From: Lindgomyces ingoldianus
Taxonomy: Eukaryota > Ascomycota > Dothideomycetes > Pleosporales > Lindgomycetaceae
Direction: 5' to 3'
NCBI RefSeq assembly: GCF_010093535.1
Contig: NW_022985239.1
Location: 24,940-88,939 of the forward strand
DNA: 64,000 nt
Part shown: piece by piece, positions 50,264 to 62,136 of the stretch
Position numbering within the stretch: position 1 is the stretch's first letter
Layout: each line of letters opens with the position of its first letter
Position numbers and translations under genes: made by a program
Notes under the pieces: generated by a model
The model's input: only the letters and a program-made list of their open reading frames with translations
The model's database searches: none
What the model was told of the DNA's origin: nothing

Positions 50264-50973
50264 ACTGCCACTACTAACACAAGACGTTCCTTGACTTTCT
50301 AGCTATTACGTTAGAAAACTGTACCAAACAGCTGTAACTAGCAGTGATGTATAGTAAATTGCAGTAAATTGCAGTAAATAGCAGCAAACTGCAGTAAATA
50401 GCAGCAAACTGCAGCAAATTGCAGCTTAGTAAAGAAGGCGCAAACTCGGCGATGTTTTACGGTTCAGTTAGCGTCCTATCGTGCTAAGCGAAATTATGAA
50501 CGAAGCAGCCTGCGGGTCGTCATACGCGTTACATTTTAGAAAAGGAGTTACATCACAAACACAAATATTTGTCTATAAATGTTGCTTGTCTGCACAGAAA
50601 TTCTCGCGTTGCATCTTTACTATCCTACCTGCGTGGATTGTGTCCTGTTTGCGATAGAGTCTAAGCATGGAGCTTAGCTGGAACGCGACCGAAACGCGAA
50701 GCGCGTTCGCGAGACCGAAAATGCGCCACGCCAAAAGCACTCTCACCGCAGAGAATGCAGAGGGCTGCTTCCGCTATCTTGGCAGGTACCGAGTGCTTGT
50801 CTGTCGAGAACACACTACTTGTATCTAGAATCTTGACGCACATTTTCGCGACGCTTATGCTATCCCTAAACAAGAGAGGTTAGCAATTGCTACTAAGCTT
50901 TGCAGCATCTACCCTTCTTAGATTAAGCATCTGGATGAAGTGCAGCTACCGCTACCAATAGGGCGGCTGATTG
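50264..50973. other. GC-balanced island, end of tandem array and unassigned sequence
   Basis: The first 60 bp resume the array interrupted by A3 (cttgactttctagct word). A 10-bp minisatellite follows, and then about 500 bp of unmutated sequence. A copy of the gctaagcgaaat...cgcgttacattt motif is at 50483-50540. A 70-codon minus-strand frame at 50661-50873 has no recognisable domain and no convincing start, so no gene is called. Confidence 0.45.
50351..50424. repeat. 10-bp minisatellite (gcagtaaatt type)
   Basis: Seven successive 10-mers of the form gcag(t/c)aaa(t/c)(t/a), in register, plus a partial unit. Confidence 0.9.
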
Positions 50974-51271
50974 TGTAACGATTCTCGTTCCATCTCGGGT
51001 CGCCCGGAACCCATCCGAAGGGTCCCCGTATCGGCTCGACCCTGACTCGACCTGGCCCCGACTCTGCCCTGCCCCCTGCTGTTACCCCTATTCCCTCATG
51101 TATTTAGTCGCACCTCGCCCTGTAGCTAGCTCGGTAGTTTTCTGATATCCTTTCGTACAAGGCCAATAGGTGTCAATGGCATTCCCAGGTTCAGAGTCCC
51201 CACGCACTCCCATATGCCTCTGAGTGGATTCCCTCCGCATTCGGACCCATTGTCTTGCCTGCGCCGTTACA
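50974..51271 (+). repeat. Family B solo LTR (298 bp), flanks do not match
   Basis: TGTAACGATTCTCG...GCGCCGTTACA. The 5 bp on the left are gattg and on the right gtatt, so there is no duplication, unlike most copies. It is not RIP-mutated. Confidence 0.9.
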
Positions 51272-51358
51272 GTATTAGTGTAAAAAGAGTAGTTTAGTGT
51301 AGTCTCAGCAAAAGTAAGCAACTTAAGTGTGTAAGCAACTTGCCTATAGTGTACGTTA
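51272..51358 (+). repeat. Dispersed repeat E, copy 1
   Basis: About 87 bp from attagtgtaaaaagagtag to gtgtacgtta with a core gcaaaagtaagcaactta. Related copies lie at 61922-61994 and 63215-63301 in the same orientation. Nature unknown; possibly one end of a small DNA element. Confidence 0.7.
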
Positions 51359-51705
51359 GTAAGTTTTTAGTAATTTAGTTATATAGTAAGTTGAAACATA
51401 ATTTTTTTAAGCTAAGTAGTAAGCTACTATAGCTTATTATACGCGTTTAAATTAGTATAAGTAGTAGGACTAGAGCGTAAGAACACTGTATGCTAGGCTC
51501 TTAGAGTACTAAGAGGTTGGATAGGTGGAACATATCTATAACATAACTGTGATACTTTTATACTACTTTTTTATTTTTAATCTAGCTGTGCTTTTCCCTC
51601 TAGTTTATAAAGCTTTACTTCAGCGTTTCTATTATTAGAGCTATAGAAGTGTGTTGTGCATGACATTAGTTTATACAACCTTGTGTTAGGGTAAATGTAA
51701 GTCCT
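51359..51705. other. AT-rich spacer
   Basis: No open frame, repeat or motif of note was seen before the duplication gtcct (51701-51705) of element A5. Confidence 0.5.
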
Positions 51706-52023
51706 TGTCACGGTATCCTCCCCGGATCCCAGACATAACTGTATTAGACGTGTACTAGAGTATTATTAGTGCACGTCTAACATAAACACAACATAACACA
51801 GACATAAACTTAAGCATAAACTACCTTAACACTAACTAAACCTAAAACAGGCTTAATTTATACTTAAAGTGCTTAGACTTCTAAGCTAAGTATTTAATTA
51901 CTAGTTTTCTTCTAAACCTTTTTATTTCTTATATAATGTCTTATACCTACTATAATACCTTACATAGTAATTAAACTAGACTTTTATAAAGCTCTATAAC
52001 CTTACTTATGCATAATTATAACA
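51706..52023 (+). repeat. Family A LTR (A5, 5' copy)
   Basis: 318 bp. The outer end is intact (tgtcacggtatcctccccgg) and the inner end is mutated (cttatgcataattataaca). Confidence 0.92.
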
Positions 52024-54369
52024 TTATGTTGTGTTAAAACCTTAGCTAAGAATAGCTTTTAAATTTAATCTAATAAGCTTAGTACTTATATAACTCTAAG
52101 CTATTAAAGTAAGCTAAAAAGCTTTTTAAAAAGCGCTTACTTTATAAAAAAGCTGCTATGTTATAAGCTTTAAAGCTTTTTAAAAGAACTTTAAAAAACA
52201 GCTTTATATTATTAAGTAGTCTATTTTTACTTTAACTTTTATTATAGAAGTAAAAACTAAGAACTTACTAGCCTTAAAGCTTACTTAAAAGTCTAGAGAT
52301 AGCTTAACTTTTTTTTACTTAATGCTACTTATAACTTATAACCTTTTTAACTTAGTAATAAAATCTAACTAACTTCTTAATCCCCTACTGTTTAATAGAA
52401 AATAGAAAGACCTACTTTTCTTCTTACATAAGCTTTAATACAAACTTAAAGAAAACATAAACTAATTTCTCTCTAAATGCTTTTAGTTACTATACACTTA
52501 CTTTTAACTTAACTATAATATAACAGCCTTAATTAACTTACTAATAAATAAAAATATTATTAACCTAGATTAATTTATAGCATTTTTATAAGTAACTTAT
52601 AAAAACTTAAATAAAAAGTTAATAGCCCTAAGTTACCTAAACACCTTATAATAAAAAAAAAAAGCTTTACTTTACACTTTACTAAGTTCTACTAACTTAT
52701 ATTTAATATAAGCCTAAATAAAATAAGTTTAATTATAGCTTTATATAACTCCCTCTTAACTAAACTATAACATGCTATAGTAGAAGAACCCCTTCTAAAC
52801 AACTTTAACATGTATGTAAACCTAATTACTACCTATAATAATAACATAAGGTTCCTTTTTATATAAGCTCTAATACACCCCTAAACTAGCGCAGTTATAA
52901 ATAAGAACTTTAATGTAATAAAAATTAATTTAAATTATACTTTAGTTAGTTTTAAAAAGTGTAAAAATTATAAAAAAAAAAGTTAATGCTTTAAGTGTAG
53001 TAAGCATAGTTATATTTTTTAAAACTACTTTATTTCTTTTTTTTAAATCTATGTAAGTAGCGCTGCTAGCACTTATTAAAAATTTTTACTATTTTAATTT
53101 TATTTTTATAAAAGCTTTAACTTATATTTAAGCTCTAATCTTTTTTACTACTTTTAACATAGCTCTAGCTATAGCAGTAAAAGCCTGTAAAAAGGCTTGT
53201 CCTAGGGCTAAGTTACTTTTTAGGACTAATTTAACACTAAATCTCTGCTAACTTATAGGCTAAGTCCCCTACTAAAACTAAAAGTACTAAGTTAATATTT
53301 TTATATATTTATAATAAAAAACTATATTAGCTTTAATATAAGCTTTTATTAACTTAGAAGTAAACAGTATAGGTTACATTAATAAAAAACTAGCGTGTAA
53401 ACTAAATCTTTAATTAACACTACTTACCTAAATAATTTACTTAACTAAATTTAATAGAAAATAACTTAAAAAAGGTTTTATCTTTTATACTATAACTATT
53501 ATAATTACTTACTAACACTATAAGGAGTAGATTAAGCTTTATATAATAAACATAGAACATTATAACCTAATTCTAGGATAACTATAGCTGTATTAGCATA
53601 AAGTTACTTTTAATTACTAAAAGTAAGTTCTAAACTTTAACTCTTTCTAATACTACAACATATACTTATACTTACACCTAAATAACACTTAAGTAGCACT
53701 TAATATAGAAGGTTTTTAGACTTACTTTTTAATAACTTAGAAAAAAACTACTTAAGTAAGGCTAATAAGCTAGGCTTTTTACTAAAATAGGCTATGTAAA
53801 ATAATTTAATAACTACTTAAACTTAAAAAAAAAAAGCTTTTAAAAAATTTTTACTTACCTAATTTAAACACAAACTAGGACTTAAATAGTAGATAGACAT
53901 CTGCTATATAGAACCTACTCTATTTATAACCCTAGCTTAATAACTAGATTATAAAATCTATATAGTTATAATTTCTAATATAGACTAAGCTTTAGCTTTC
54001 TAAAAATACACTAACTTAAGAATAATAGTTCTTTAAAACTACTATAACTTATTACATGTTTTTTTTTAAAATAAGTTTAATAAGCTTTTAATATAATATC
54101 TAAATAATTACTAGATAACTTTTAAGCCTAGTAAACAACCTAGTTATAAGCTACTATATAAGATGTTACTAAATAAATTAAAAGTGCTCTAAAAATACCT
54201 TAATAAAAACTTAAAAAAAAGGTTTATTTAAGCTAGCTTCTTACTAGTAGTGTTACTTATACTATTTATAAAAAAACCTAGAAGTAGGCTTTAATTTTAT
54301 GTTAACTACTAAGGACTAAACACTATTACTATTAAAAACTAATACTTAATTTTTTTTTTATAAGAAACC

Positions 54370-54658
54370 TGTAACAGCGTAGGCAAGATAATAGGTCTAA
54401 ATGCAGTATAAATCTACTTAGAGGCATATAGGAGTGCGTGGGGACTTAGAGACCTGGGAATACTAATGACACCTATAGGCCTTGTACGTAGGATATTAGA
54501 AAACTACTAAGCTAGCTACAGGGGCGAGGTGCGACTAAATACATAAGGGAATAGAGGTAACAGCAGGGGTTAGGGCTAGGTTAAGGTTAGGGCTAATACA
54601 AGGGCCTTCTAGAGGTTCTAGGCAACTTAAGATGGAATAATTTATAAGGATTATTACA
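54370..54658 (-). repeat. Family B solo LTR (289 bp) inside A5
   Basis: TGTAACAGCGTAGGCAAG...GATTATTACA, flanked by aaacc at 54365-54369 and 54659-54663. RIP-mutated together with its host element. Confidence 0.94.
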
Positions 54659-57343
54659 AAACCCTAAGCTAACTAAGTAAAGTAAAGTATTTTATAAAGT
54701 TAGATATTATTACTACCTTTAATAAGCTAAAAATAGTAAAAAGTAATAAGTAGCTAATAGTGTTTTAGACCTAATACAGACTATTTAAGTACCTAGTAAT
54801 GCCCTTTAGCTTAGCTAACATACTTAGTACTTTTTAACATTTAATAAACAACTTGCTCTAACCCTACTTAGATGTGTTCTGCACTATGTATATTAACAAC
54901 ATTCTAATTTACAGTAATAGCCTTTTAGAGCATAAATAGCATATACGCCTAGTGCTAAAGGCTATAGAAGAAGCAGGTCTATAACTTAATATAGACAAAT
55001 GTAAGTTCTACTAATTAAAGGTTACATATTTAAAATATGTAATTTTTATAAATAGCATTTAAATAGACCCTATTAAAGTTTAGACTATGCTAGATTAGTA
55101 ATACCTAAAAGATGTAAAAGATGTTTAAGCCTTTATAAAATTTACTAACTTTTACTAATAATTTATTAACAACTTCTTACAGTAAGTAAGCCTTATAATT
55201 ACACTTACTAAAAAAAAAATTTAATTTAACTTTAACTTAAATTACTAATAGTCTTTTAACTAGCTAAAGAAAGCCTTTACTAAAGCTTTAATACTCTACT
55301 ACTTTAACTTTAAACTACTAATACTTATAAAAGCTAATGCCTTAGACTACATAGTAGCAGAAGTTCTCTTCTAGACTAAGCTAGATAGAACTATTAGGCT
55401 TATTACATATTTCTTAAAAAAAATAAGTCTTGCAAAAAAGAATTATAAAATTTATAATAAGAAATTACTTACTATAGTACACTACTTTAAATAATAGCAA
55501 CCTAAGCTAGAAAGTATAGCGCATCTAATATAGGTCCTATCTAACTATAAGAACTTATAGTACTTTATAACTATAAAATAACTTAGCTACTAATAAGCTT
55601 ATTAGTTTAAATACTTATTTTATTTTAATTTTAAAATTATTTATTATCTTAGTTAAAATAAAGGGAAACTAGATGCCCTTATAAAGCAATTTTAAGACAT
55701 TCCTGCTTAAAAAAAAGTGTAAAAAGCTTAATACTAAACTCTACTTTAACTTAAGCTATTTTTAGACCTTAACTTAAATAAAATAAATTAGATAATTAAT
55801 TAAATTATTATTAATAAGTATTTAAATAATAAATTTATTTAAGAAACTTTAGACCTACTTTAAAATAGCACTAGTTAGTTAAAAAAAGTAACACTAGCTA
55901 ACTATAAAAACTAAAATAGTATGCTATATTACTATAACTAACTTATAATTTTTAATTTTAATAAACTAAGAATTAAACTACTCTAAATTATATATAACTT
56001 ACCTGTTAAAGAACACTTAGGCAGAGAAAAGACTCTTAACCTACTATAGAGAGAGTACTACTAGCCCTACATGTTCTATACTGTACGCTAATATGTATTA
56101 TGTTGCTATACTTACTATAAAGTAAAGGCCTTTTAAAAAAGGTATAATAGCCTACTTAAACTACTTCTAATCTTTAAATAAGCTTAGAAAGATATATTAA
56201 TTAATTTTATTATAAACCTACTTTTATTTAAAGAGTATATAAATATTATAGTAGTTATTAATTACTTAACTAAGTATTAATACTTAATACTATGTTCTTT
56301 TATAACTGCCTCTAATATAGCCTAGTTATTCTACTAATACATATAGGTTTACTATAGCCTGCCTAACATAATTATATTAGACAGAGGTACATAGTTTATC
56401 TTAGCCTTCTAAGACAAACTTTATAAATAGGTCTAAATTATTTTTTATTTATCTACAGCTTTTTACCTAGAGACTAATAGCTAGACTAAGAATATAAACA
56501 CTATAATAAAATAAGTTTTATAAGTGTACATAAACTACTAGTAAGATAACTAAGTAAAATAGTTAGCTATAGCATAGTTTAAAGCTAATAATATAATATT
56601 TAAATTAACATAAGTATTCTTATTCTTAGTAAACTATAAATACTACTTTTAAATAAAATTTAAACTACTTTTAAATACCCTCTAACTAACTTATTAATTT
56701 ATATAAGTAATAGACATAAATAGACTTATTAATAAAATTTAAAATATATCTAAATATGTTTATAAAAAGCTTACATAGGCTTAAGCTTTTTAATAAAAGT
56801 ATGTAAACTAATTCTAAACTCTTACCCCTGTGTATGCAGCTAGCAAGAAGGTCTAGCTAGACGCTAGAAATATTTAAATAAACTAATAATTAAAGAAACT
56901 TAATTAGAAAAACTTTAGCCCTTTTATAGTAGCTTATATAGTCTTATTACACACTTACTAATTAATCCTACCTAACAGCATAAAGATACACCCTGTGTTC
57001 TACATATTATTGCTGCGCTAAGTAGCTTCTAAATCTAACTATCTACCTAGACAGCTAAACCTGCTACTTAAACTTATTATTATAAATAATAAACTAGAAT
57101 ATGTTATAGAAGACATTAAATAAATTTAGTTTAATAAAAAAAAATGTATTTATAAATACTTTATAAAATAAACTAGATACAACAAACTGTTATAAGAACC
57201 TGCAGAAGCTTTATAAAAGAACTCTGTAGTAACCTAATTCTACGCCTAATACCTATCTAAACTAAACCTGTACCCTAATAAAAACAACTTAATGCTAGAA
57301 CTACTAATGTAAAGAATTCCCTTCCTAATAAAAGGGGGGGTAC

Positions 57344-57661
57344 TGTCACAGTATCCTCTCTAGATCCTAGACATAACTGTATTAGACGTGTACTAGAGTA
57401 TTATTAGTGCACGTCTAATATAAACACAATATAACATAGACATAAACTTAAGCATAAACTGCTTTAACACTAACTAAACTTAAAATAAGCTTAATTTATA
57501 CCTAAAGCGCTTAGACTTCTAAGCTAAGTATTTAATTACTAATTTTCTTTTAAACTTTCCTGTTCCTCACACAACGTCTTGTACCTACTATAATACCTCA
57601 CGTAGTAATTAAACTAGACCTCTGTGAAGCTCTATAACCTTACTCGTGCACAATCGTGACA
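57344..57661 (+). repeat. Family A LTR (A5, 3' copy)
   Basis: 318 bp. The inner end is mutated (tcctctctagatcctag) and the outer 100 bp are intact up to gtgcacaatcgtgaca. Confidence 0.92.
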
Positions 57662-58129
57662 GTCCTTTACCTTTTACTCTTTCCCTATTTCGGACTAGCA
57701 CTCTTTTAGCTACTATATATTTACATCTAAGCTCTCTTAAGCTGTAGAGACTGTACAAATTACCTTAATATCCCTAGGTTGTCTCTCGACACCTAATTGT
57801 CTACTTGCCTCACTATATATGCCACACATCAACTCCATCAGCTCCATCTAGGCTCCCTGCAATACCAGGGGCTCAGTCTGAGCCCCAGGCCGAGAGAGCG
57901 GTTGGGTATCCATGTAAGCTGATCAGACAGCCAAATTGAGAAAATAGCCTCTGCATCTACGTACAGAAAAGTGGCATGTGATTGGTGTATTGATGAATAG
58001 CGGGAGGTCAGGTTGACCCTATCCATCCGTGGCTCGGATGGATCCACATTGAAAATATACCCTGAAACCAAAGCACACCTACACTCTATTTGTGCATCTT
58101 AGGGCTGGAACAAAGTTTTGATTCTGGGG
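57662..58129. other. Intergenic, GC-balanced, downstream of the adenylyltransferase gene
   Basis: RIP-type decay stops at the end of A5. A 77-codon minus-strand frame (57838-58071) lacks a recognisable domain and its own ATG near the start. I treat it as untranslated or chance sequence. Confidence 0.45.
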
Positions 58130-59056
58130 CTAAACGCCAAGGGCTTTTAGCACGTTGCTACATCCTAACCTCATCCACTCATCTACAAGACCTTTTTCTG
58201 GCAGCCAAATGGATCCCAACATCCCTGCAGCGTTGGCGCTCGCCCGACCCATCGCCGCAGATCTCCTAGGAACCACGATGATCCAATCCCTCCAGAGGAC
58301 AACGTTGTGAGGACAGACATCGTCAGTTTGCGACAGCCCCAATGCCTGTTTTGCCTGGCCAAGAAACGTCTCGTAAATGGCCGACAAGTCTGATGCCGAA
58401 GTCGCATCAAACCCTTCGCTGAATCGGTGAGCAAAGTGTCGGAATGGAATCTTCGACTCCGTTTTCTCGCCGTGTATGAATGATTCGAATGCTCTGGGTG
58501 GGCCTTGCAAACCCTGCATATGCTTATGTACACGACTGCATCCCGCAGCTTCGGTGCAGTTGTAGATGACATACATGTCATCCAGAGATGTTAACACCTT
58601 CAACGCAGCTTCGAAGTCGTCCTGGTCCATAGGCTCATGTTGCCTTCGGTAAGAATCCAGAGTCAGCAGCACAAACTGGGGTTTGTCCACGCAGAAGAGA
58701 TTGAAGACTAAATAGTGAGAGTCGTTCAACTTGGCGAGCTTCAAGCGTTCGTCAACGCAATACATGTCGCTTCCTGGCCCCCATTTCCGGCTCATGTTAA
58801 AGGCAGAAGTGAGGTCTGCACCAACCTTGTGTGGCTTATTGGCAATGGAGGGGCAGACGCGGAATTCCAGCTGCAGCGATAACATCAGTCACCTGCATAA
58901 CGCACCCGACATCAATGTGTGGGGGCCTACTGGATATCCTTCGCAATCGTGTTCAATGACCTCGTGTGGTCCGTAAATGATGACTCCGTCTGACACCAGC
59001 TGGTCGAAAGTCGCAAGAATCTCCTTCTTAGATAGCATTTTCACGGTGTCGTTCAT
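58130..59056 (-). CDS. Ap4A phosphorylase / ATP adenylyltransferase-like protein, two exons (288 aa)
   Basis: Exon 1 is 59056-58931 and exon 2 is 58870-58130. The 60-nt intron (58930-58871, GTAGGC...GCTGCAG with a CTGAT branch) removes an in-frame TGA and joins G-Y-P to L-E-F-R-V-C-P, the conserved start of the family. The active-site motif S-R-V-H-K-H-M-Q lies at about residues 154-161 (His157, His159, Gln161), as expected for the HIT-like Apa1/Apa2 family. The C-terminal domain (H-N-V-V-L ... V-P-R-R, then A-G-M-L-G-S) is also present. These enzymes split diadenosine tetraphosphate with phosphate, giving ATP and ADP. Yeast Apa proteins are about 320 aa, so the length is slightly short. An alternative ATG is 18 nt downstream (59038). 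It is divergent from the CorA-like gene. No RIP damage. Confidence 0.87.
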
Positions 59057-59292
59057 GTGGCAGCGCTGGTGGCTGCGAAGTGCTGTCTTATGATCTAGGT
59101 GCTCGGACACAGTTAGCAGGAACTGCTGCGCTAACCGTTTCAACAATTTTGAGCCTCCATTTTGGCCCCCTACCTGTACGCACCGCATACATTCAAAAGC
59201 CGCACGAGGCACGATACGTTGAGATCAAGCTGACAGTTCCTCACACTCCCCTCTGCTCTTTCCACGCTGAACTTGGGTTTTTCGCGTTCGGG
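59057..59292. promoter_or_regulatory. Bidirectional intergenic region between the two divergent genes
   Basis: 236 bp separate the chosen start codons of the adenylyltransferase-like and CorA-like genes, so the region must hold both promoters or 5' leaders. It is unusual in that the CorA-like reading frame stays open through it to 59080 without an ATG, so the CorA-like start could lie further upstream. No clear TATA box was seen. Confidence 0.5.
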
Positions 59293-61002
59293 ATGACGGA
59301 CTCAAAAGGCGCCAAAGTTTCCACCGTCGCGCCCCAGGACGCGATCGAAATCGAACAGGTTGAAAATGACCGTAACGCACCGGAATATTCCAAGCTGGAA
59401 GCCACAATTTTTACTACGGATATCGCGCCTCGTCCAATTTCAAGAGACGGACAACATGTCCAACGCCATGCCGAACTTTCCGACCTTACCGTCAACGAGC
59501 TCGACCATGGATACGAAGTTAACCTCGAAGAGTATCCGTTCGTCAGGATTGATTCCGCACAGGAGTTATTCGCAGGAGTGCTGTACCAAGAACACCTTAG
59601 GGTGGATCAGAATTTCAGCGAAAAGACATGGATCGAATCCTTTTCCGTGGATGAATCTGGCGCTAAATGGTTGCAATTGGATGAGCATCATTTGAGGGCA
59701 TTGGTGAAAGGTGTGAGCGAACGATGCAACAATGTCGCTGCGCTGTCCACCTCTAATGGCATGCGAAAGCTGTCCGGCTCCCGAAGGGCTCTACTATTCT
59801 TCCTCCCACTCACGCCAACGACTTCAGACGCCTCTTTCAAGAACACGGTCCCTATGACTCGTTCAAGCACATCCGACTTATTCTCTTCACTCTCCCTGAA
59901 TCCCGCATTCTTATTGAACATGCTGGGCCGTCCCGATTACTGGGCGCCACAATCGAGATGGGACCACGATGGCGATCATTTCCTAGGCTGCGATTTCTCT
60001 TGCCAATATCCGCGATGGAACCTCCAAGCGCAAGGCGCACCTCTCTCTGTATATTGCAAGTACGACGCCCAACGGGACCTGACCGTCTATCTCATATCGC
60101 ACAAACCTAACGACACCGTGATCCGTTCACTCCGCGCGGTCCTTTCCAACACCACTCGCCACCAAGCACGGTCTCACATAGCAAACGTCCTCCTCGATAG
60201 CCCCTTTGACATACACGTCGTAATTTCGCAGCTTAATTTTGAAGCCTCCAAATGGCACGTGGAACGCTTCCGTCGCTTCCAATGGTCCGTGGTGAATAAA
60301 GTGGATGATCACCTCGCTGGCCTCGAATCCAATGACCGGTCCAAACTCAAACAACTAACGAAGGAACTGCAGATTGTGTCACAAAACGCCGACTCGCACA
60401 TCGCAAACGCGGAGGTCTTTCTGTTCACTGTACGCGGAATCCGGGATATCGCAACGCGACTACACGTCTCCGAACAAGGCCAAATTCGCCAGCGCACGCT
60501 CGACATCCTCGATTTCGTCATTAGAAGCATGGAGAAGCAGCAGATGTGGTTCTTGAACTACAAGGGGCGAAAAGATAGCACGATGCGGCTAGTGTTCAAC
60601 CTCGTCACGCAGCAGGATGCATTGAATAACATAGAGTTGGCAGCCGACATGAAGAAGGATAGCACAAGCATGGCTGCAATCGCATCGTTAACAATGGTTT
60701 TCTTACCAGGCACGTTCACAGCCGTGAGTCTTTCGCCATCCTCATCTTCAACAAGTCCATGAGTTTGGAAGTCAATGCTTGTGCTGACACAATGCCTCTA
60801 GTCCGTCCTTAGCGCTGGAATCTTCCAGTCAACGCCTAGTATGTCGTCCTTCAAAGTCACAGGTCTCTGGTGGTTGTGGGTCGCAACGACGTTTCCTATC
60901 ACGATTATTACAGTGCTCTGCTGGTGGTGGTATAAGGGGAAGAAAGAGAAGAGAGTGCTACCTATTGCAAAAAATAATGATCATATTAGTGTAGAAAGTT
61001 AG
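59293..61002 (+). CDS. CorA-like magnesium transporter family protein, two exons (543 aa)
   Basis: Exon 1 is 59293-60723 and exon 2 is 60802-61002. The 78-nt intron has donor GTGAGT, branch CTGAC and acceptor CTCTAG. The large N-terminal part is soluble, with a long helical stretch before the membrane (about residues 355-455). Two C-terminal membrane spans follow: about 457-480, containing M-V-F-L-P-G-T-F, the typical fungal CorA-like first span, and about 498-522. A basic tail (K-G-K-K-E-K-R) follows. The Gly-Met-Asn motif that selects Mg2+ in true CorA is not visible after the first span (A-G-I-F-Q-S instead), as in many fungal CorA-like proteins, so ion transport is not certain. The start is the first in-frame ATG; the frame is open upstream to 59080. 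Confidence 0.83.
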
Positions 61003-61412
61003 ATCATCTGCCGCCGAGGGACGTACTACAGGGAATGCGGAAGCATTTCCAGCCTAACCAGTGTCGGTGTTCCCCCAAAATCTCGCCATTTCGTAAACAC
61101 CGACTTAGCTTCCGGGAGAGTGTGGCATTATCTCTATTGGCCACATGGGTCTCCCTGCCATGACTCCAAAATGCAACTCCATGGAATAGGGGGTCAGGGG
61201 GCAACAGAAATACAATTTCTCTACTTTTTGTAGTCAGAAGCTCAGGTGGTTTTGGTACTGTTGATAATGGCCAAGCCTCACCCTACAGTTAAATTGCCTA
61301 GGACAATCCTGCTACCTAGTTAAAACAAGATAAGTATGGACAGCCTTTACCCCTCCTAACTTCCTCTATTTCCTCCAACTATAGTTACTATAACTACTGT
61401 AGAAGCAATTCT
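61003..61412. other. 3' flank of the CorA-like gene and AT-rich transition
   Basis: No gene is supported. A 66-codon minus-strand frame just after the stop is probably chance. Composition shifts to AT-rich from about 61210. Confidence 0.5.
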
Positions 61413-61701
61413 TGTAACAGCACAGGCAAGACAATAGGTCCGAATGCGGTAGGAATCCACTCAGAGGCATATAGGAGTGCGTGGAGACTCAATAACCTGA
61501 GAATTCCATTAACACCTATAGGCCTTGTATAAAAGAATATTAGAAAACTACTAAACTAGCTAAGAAGAGGTGCAACTAAATACTTAGGGGAATAGAGGTA
61601 ACTGCAGGGGATAGGGTCAAGTTAGGGTCAGGGCTGATACAGGGACCCTTCAGATAGGTTCTAAGCGACCCGAGATAGAACAATTCATGAGAATCGTTAC
61701 A
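61413..61701 (-). repeat. Family B solo LTR (289 bp)
   Basis: TGTAACAGCACAGGCAAG...GAATCGTTACA, flanked by attct at 61408-61412 and 61702-61706. Moderately RIP-mutated. Confidence 0.94.
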
Positions 61702-61921
61702 ATTCTAATGTTAGATAAGGTACTAACTTAACATAAGTTTAATTACATGTAATGTATTTCACAAGCAAGCAGTCTATACAAGTAGACTGTCTACTCTAAT
61801 AAAATTTTAGCAGCTTATACTTTTATTAATAATGCATTTACTAATTAACTAGTATCTAAATAATATTCTAGGCTGTACTGTACTATATAGTGCTAGAGCA
61901 GGTTGTTATAGGCTATAATAG

Positions 61922-61994
61922 AGTTAGTTAGGGTGTAGTCTTAGCAAAAGTAAGCGACTTAGGTGTGTGAGCAACTCGCCTGTGAAGTACGTTA
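61922..61994 (+). repeat. Dispersed repeat E, copy 2
   Basis: Matches copy 1 over the core gcaaaagtaagcgactta through gtgaagtacgtta and is the least mutated copy. The segment 61702-61921 before it is AT-rich without recognisable content. Confidence 0.68.
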
Positions 61995-62136
61995 AAGCTT
62001 TTATAAACATATTTTATTGCTAGCTAAAAAAAGAATAAGGTGTAATAAGCGTTTTAGATTATTAAAATAAATAAAGAAGAAGTATTTTCTATATTTAAAG
62101 CGCGCTTTATTTGTGTAGCTATTAAGCAGTTAGTAT

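Larger units (their letters stand above)
51706..57661 (+). mobile_element. Family A gypsy retrotransposon, copy A5, opposite orientation
   Basis: LTRs lie at 51706-52023 and 57344-57661. The duplication gtcct is at 51701-51705 and 57662-57666. Without the solo LTR at 54370-54658 it is 5,662 bp. The polypurine tract aaaaggggggg (57330-57340) precedes the right LTR, fixing plus-strand coding. Pol motifs, all RIP-altered, are the reverse transcriptase Y-I-D-D at 54889-54900 (both Asp now Asn), an integrase H2C2 finger near 56050-56135, the integrase second Asp (L-D-R-G-T) at 56380-56382, and a C-terminal chromodomain at about 57085-57195. These assign family A to the chromoviruses. Confidence 0.94.

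Noticed and set aside
51088..51321. 77-codon minus-strand frame
   Set aside because: Runs across the family B LTR at 50974-51271 and into repeat E.
58183..58581. 132-codon minus-strand frame
   Set aside because: Alternative frame inside the adenylyltransferase exon 2, whose own frame has clear family motifs.
59688..60556. Several frames of 60-77 codons within the CorA-like gene
   Set aside because: Shadows of the 477-codon first exon on the other strand or in other frames.
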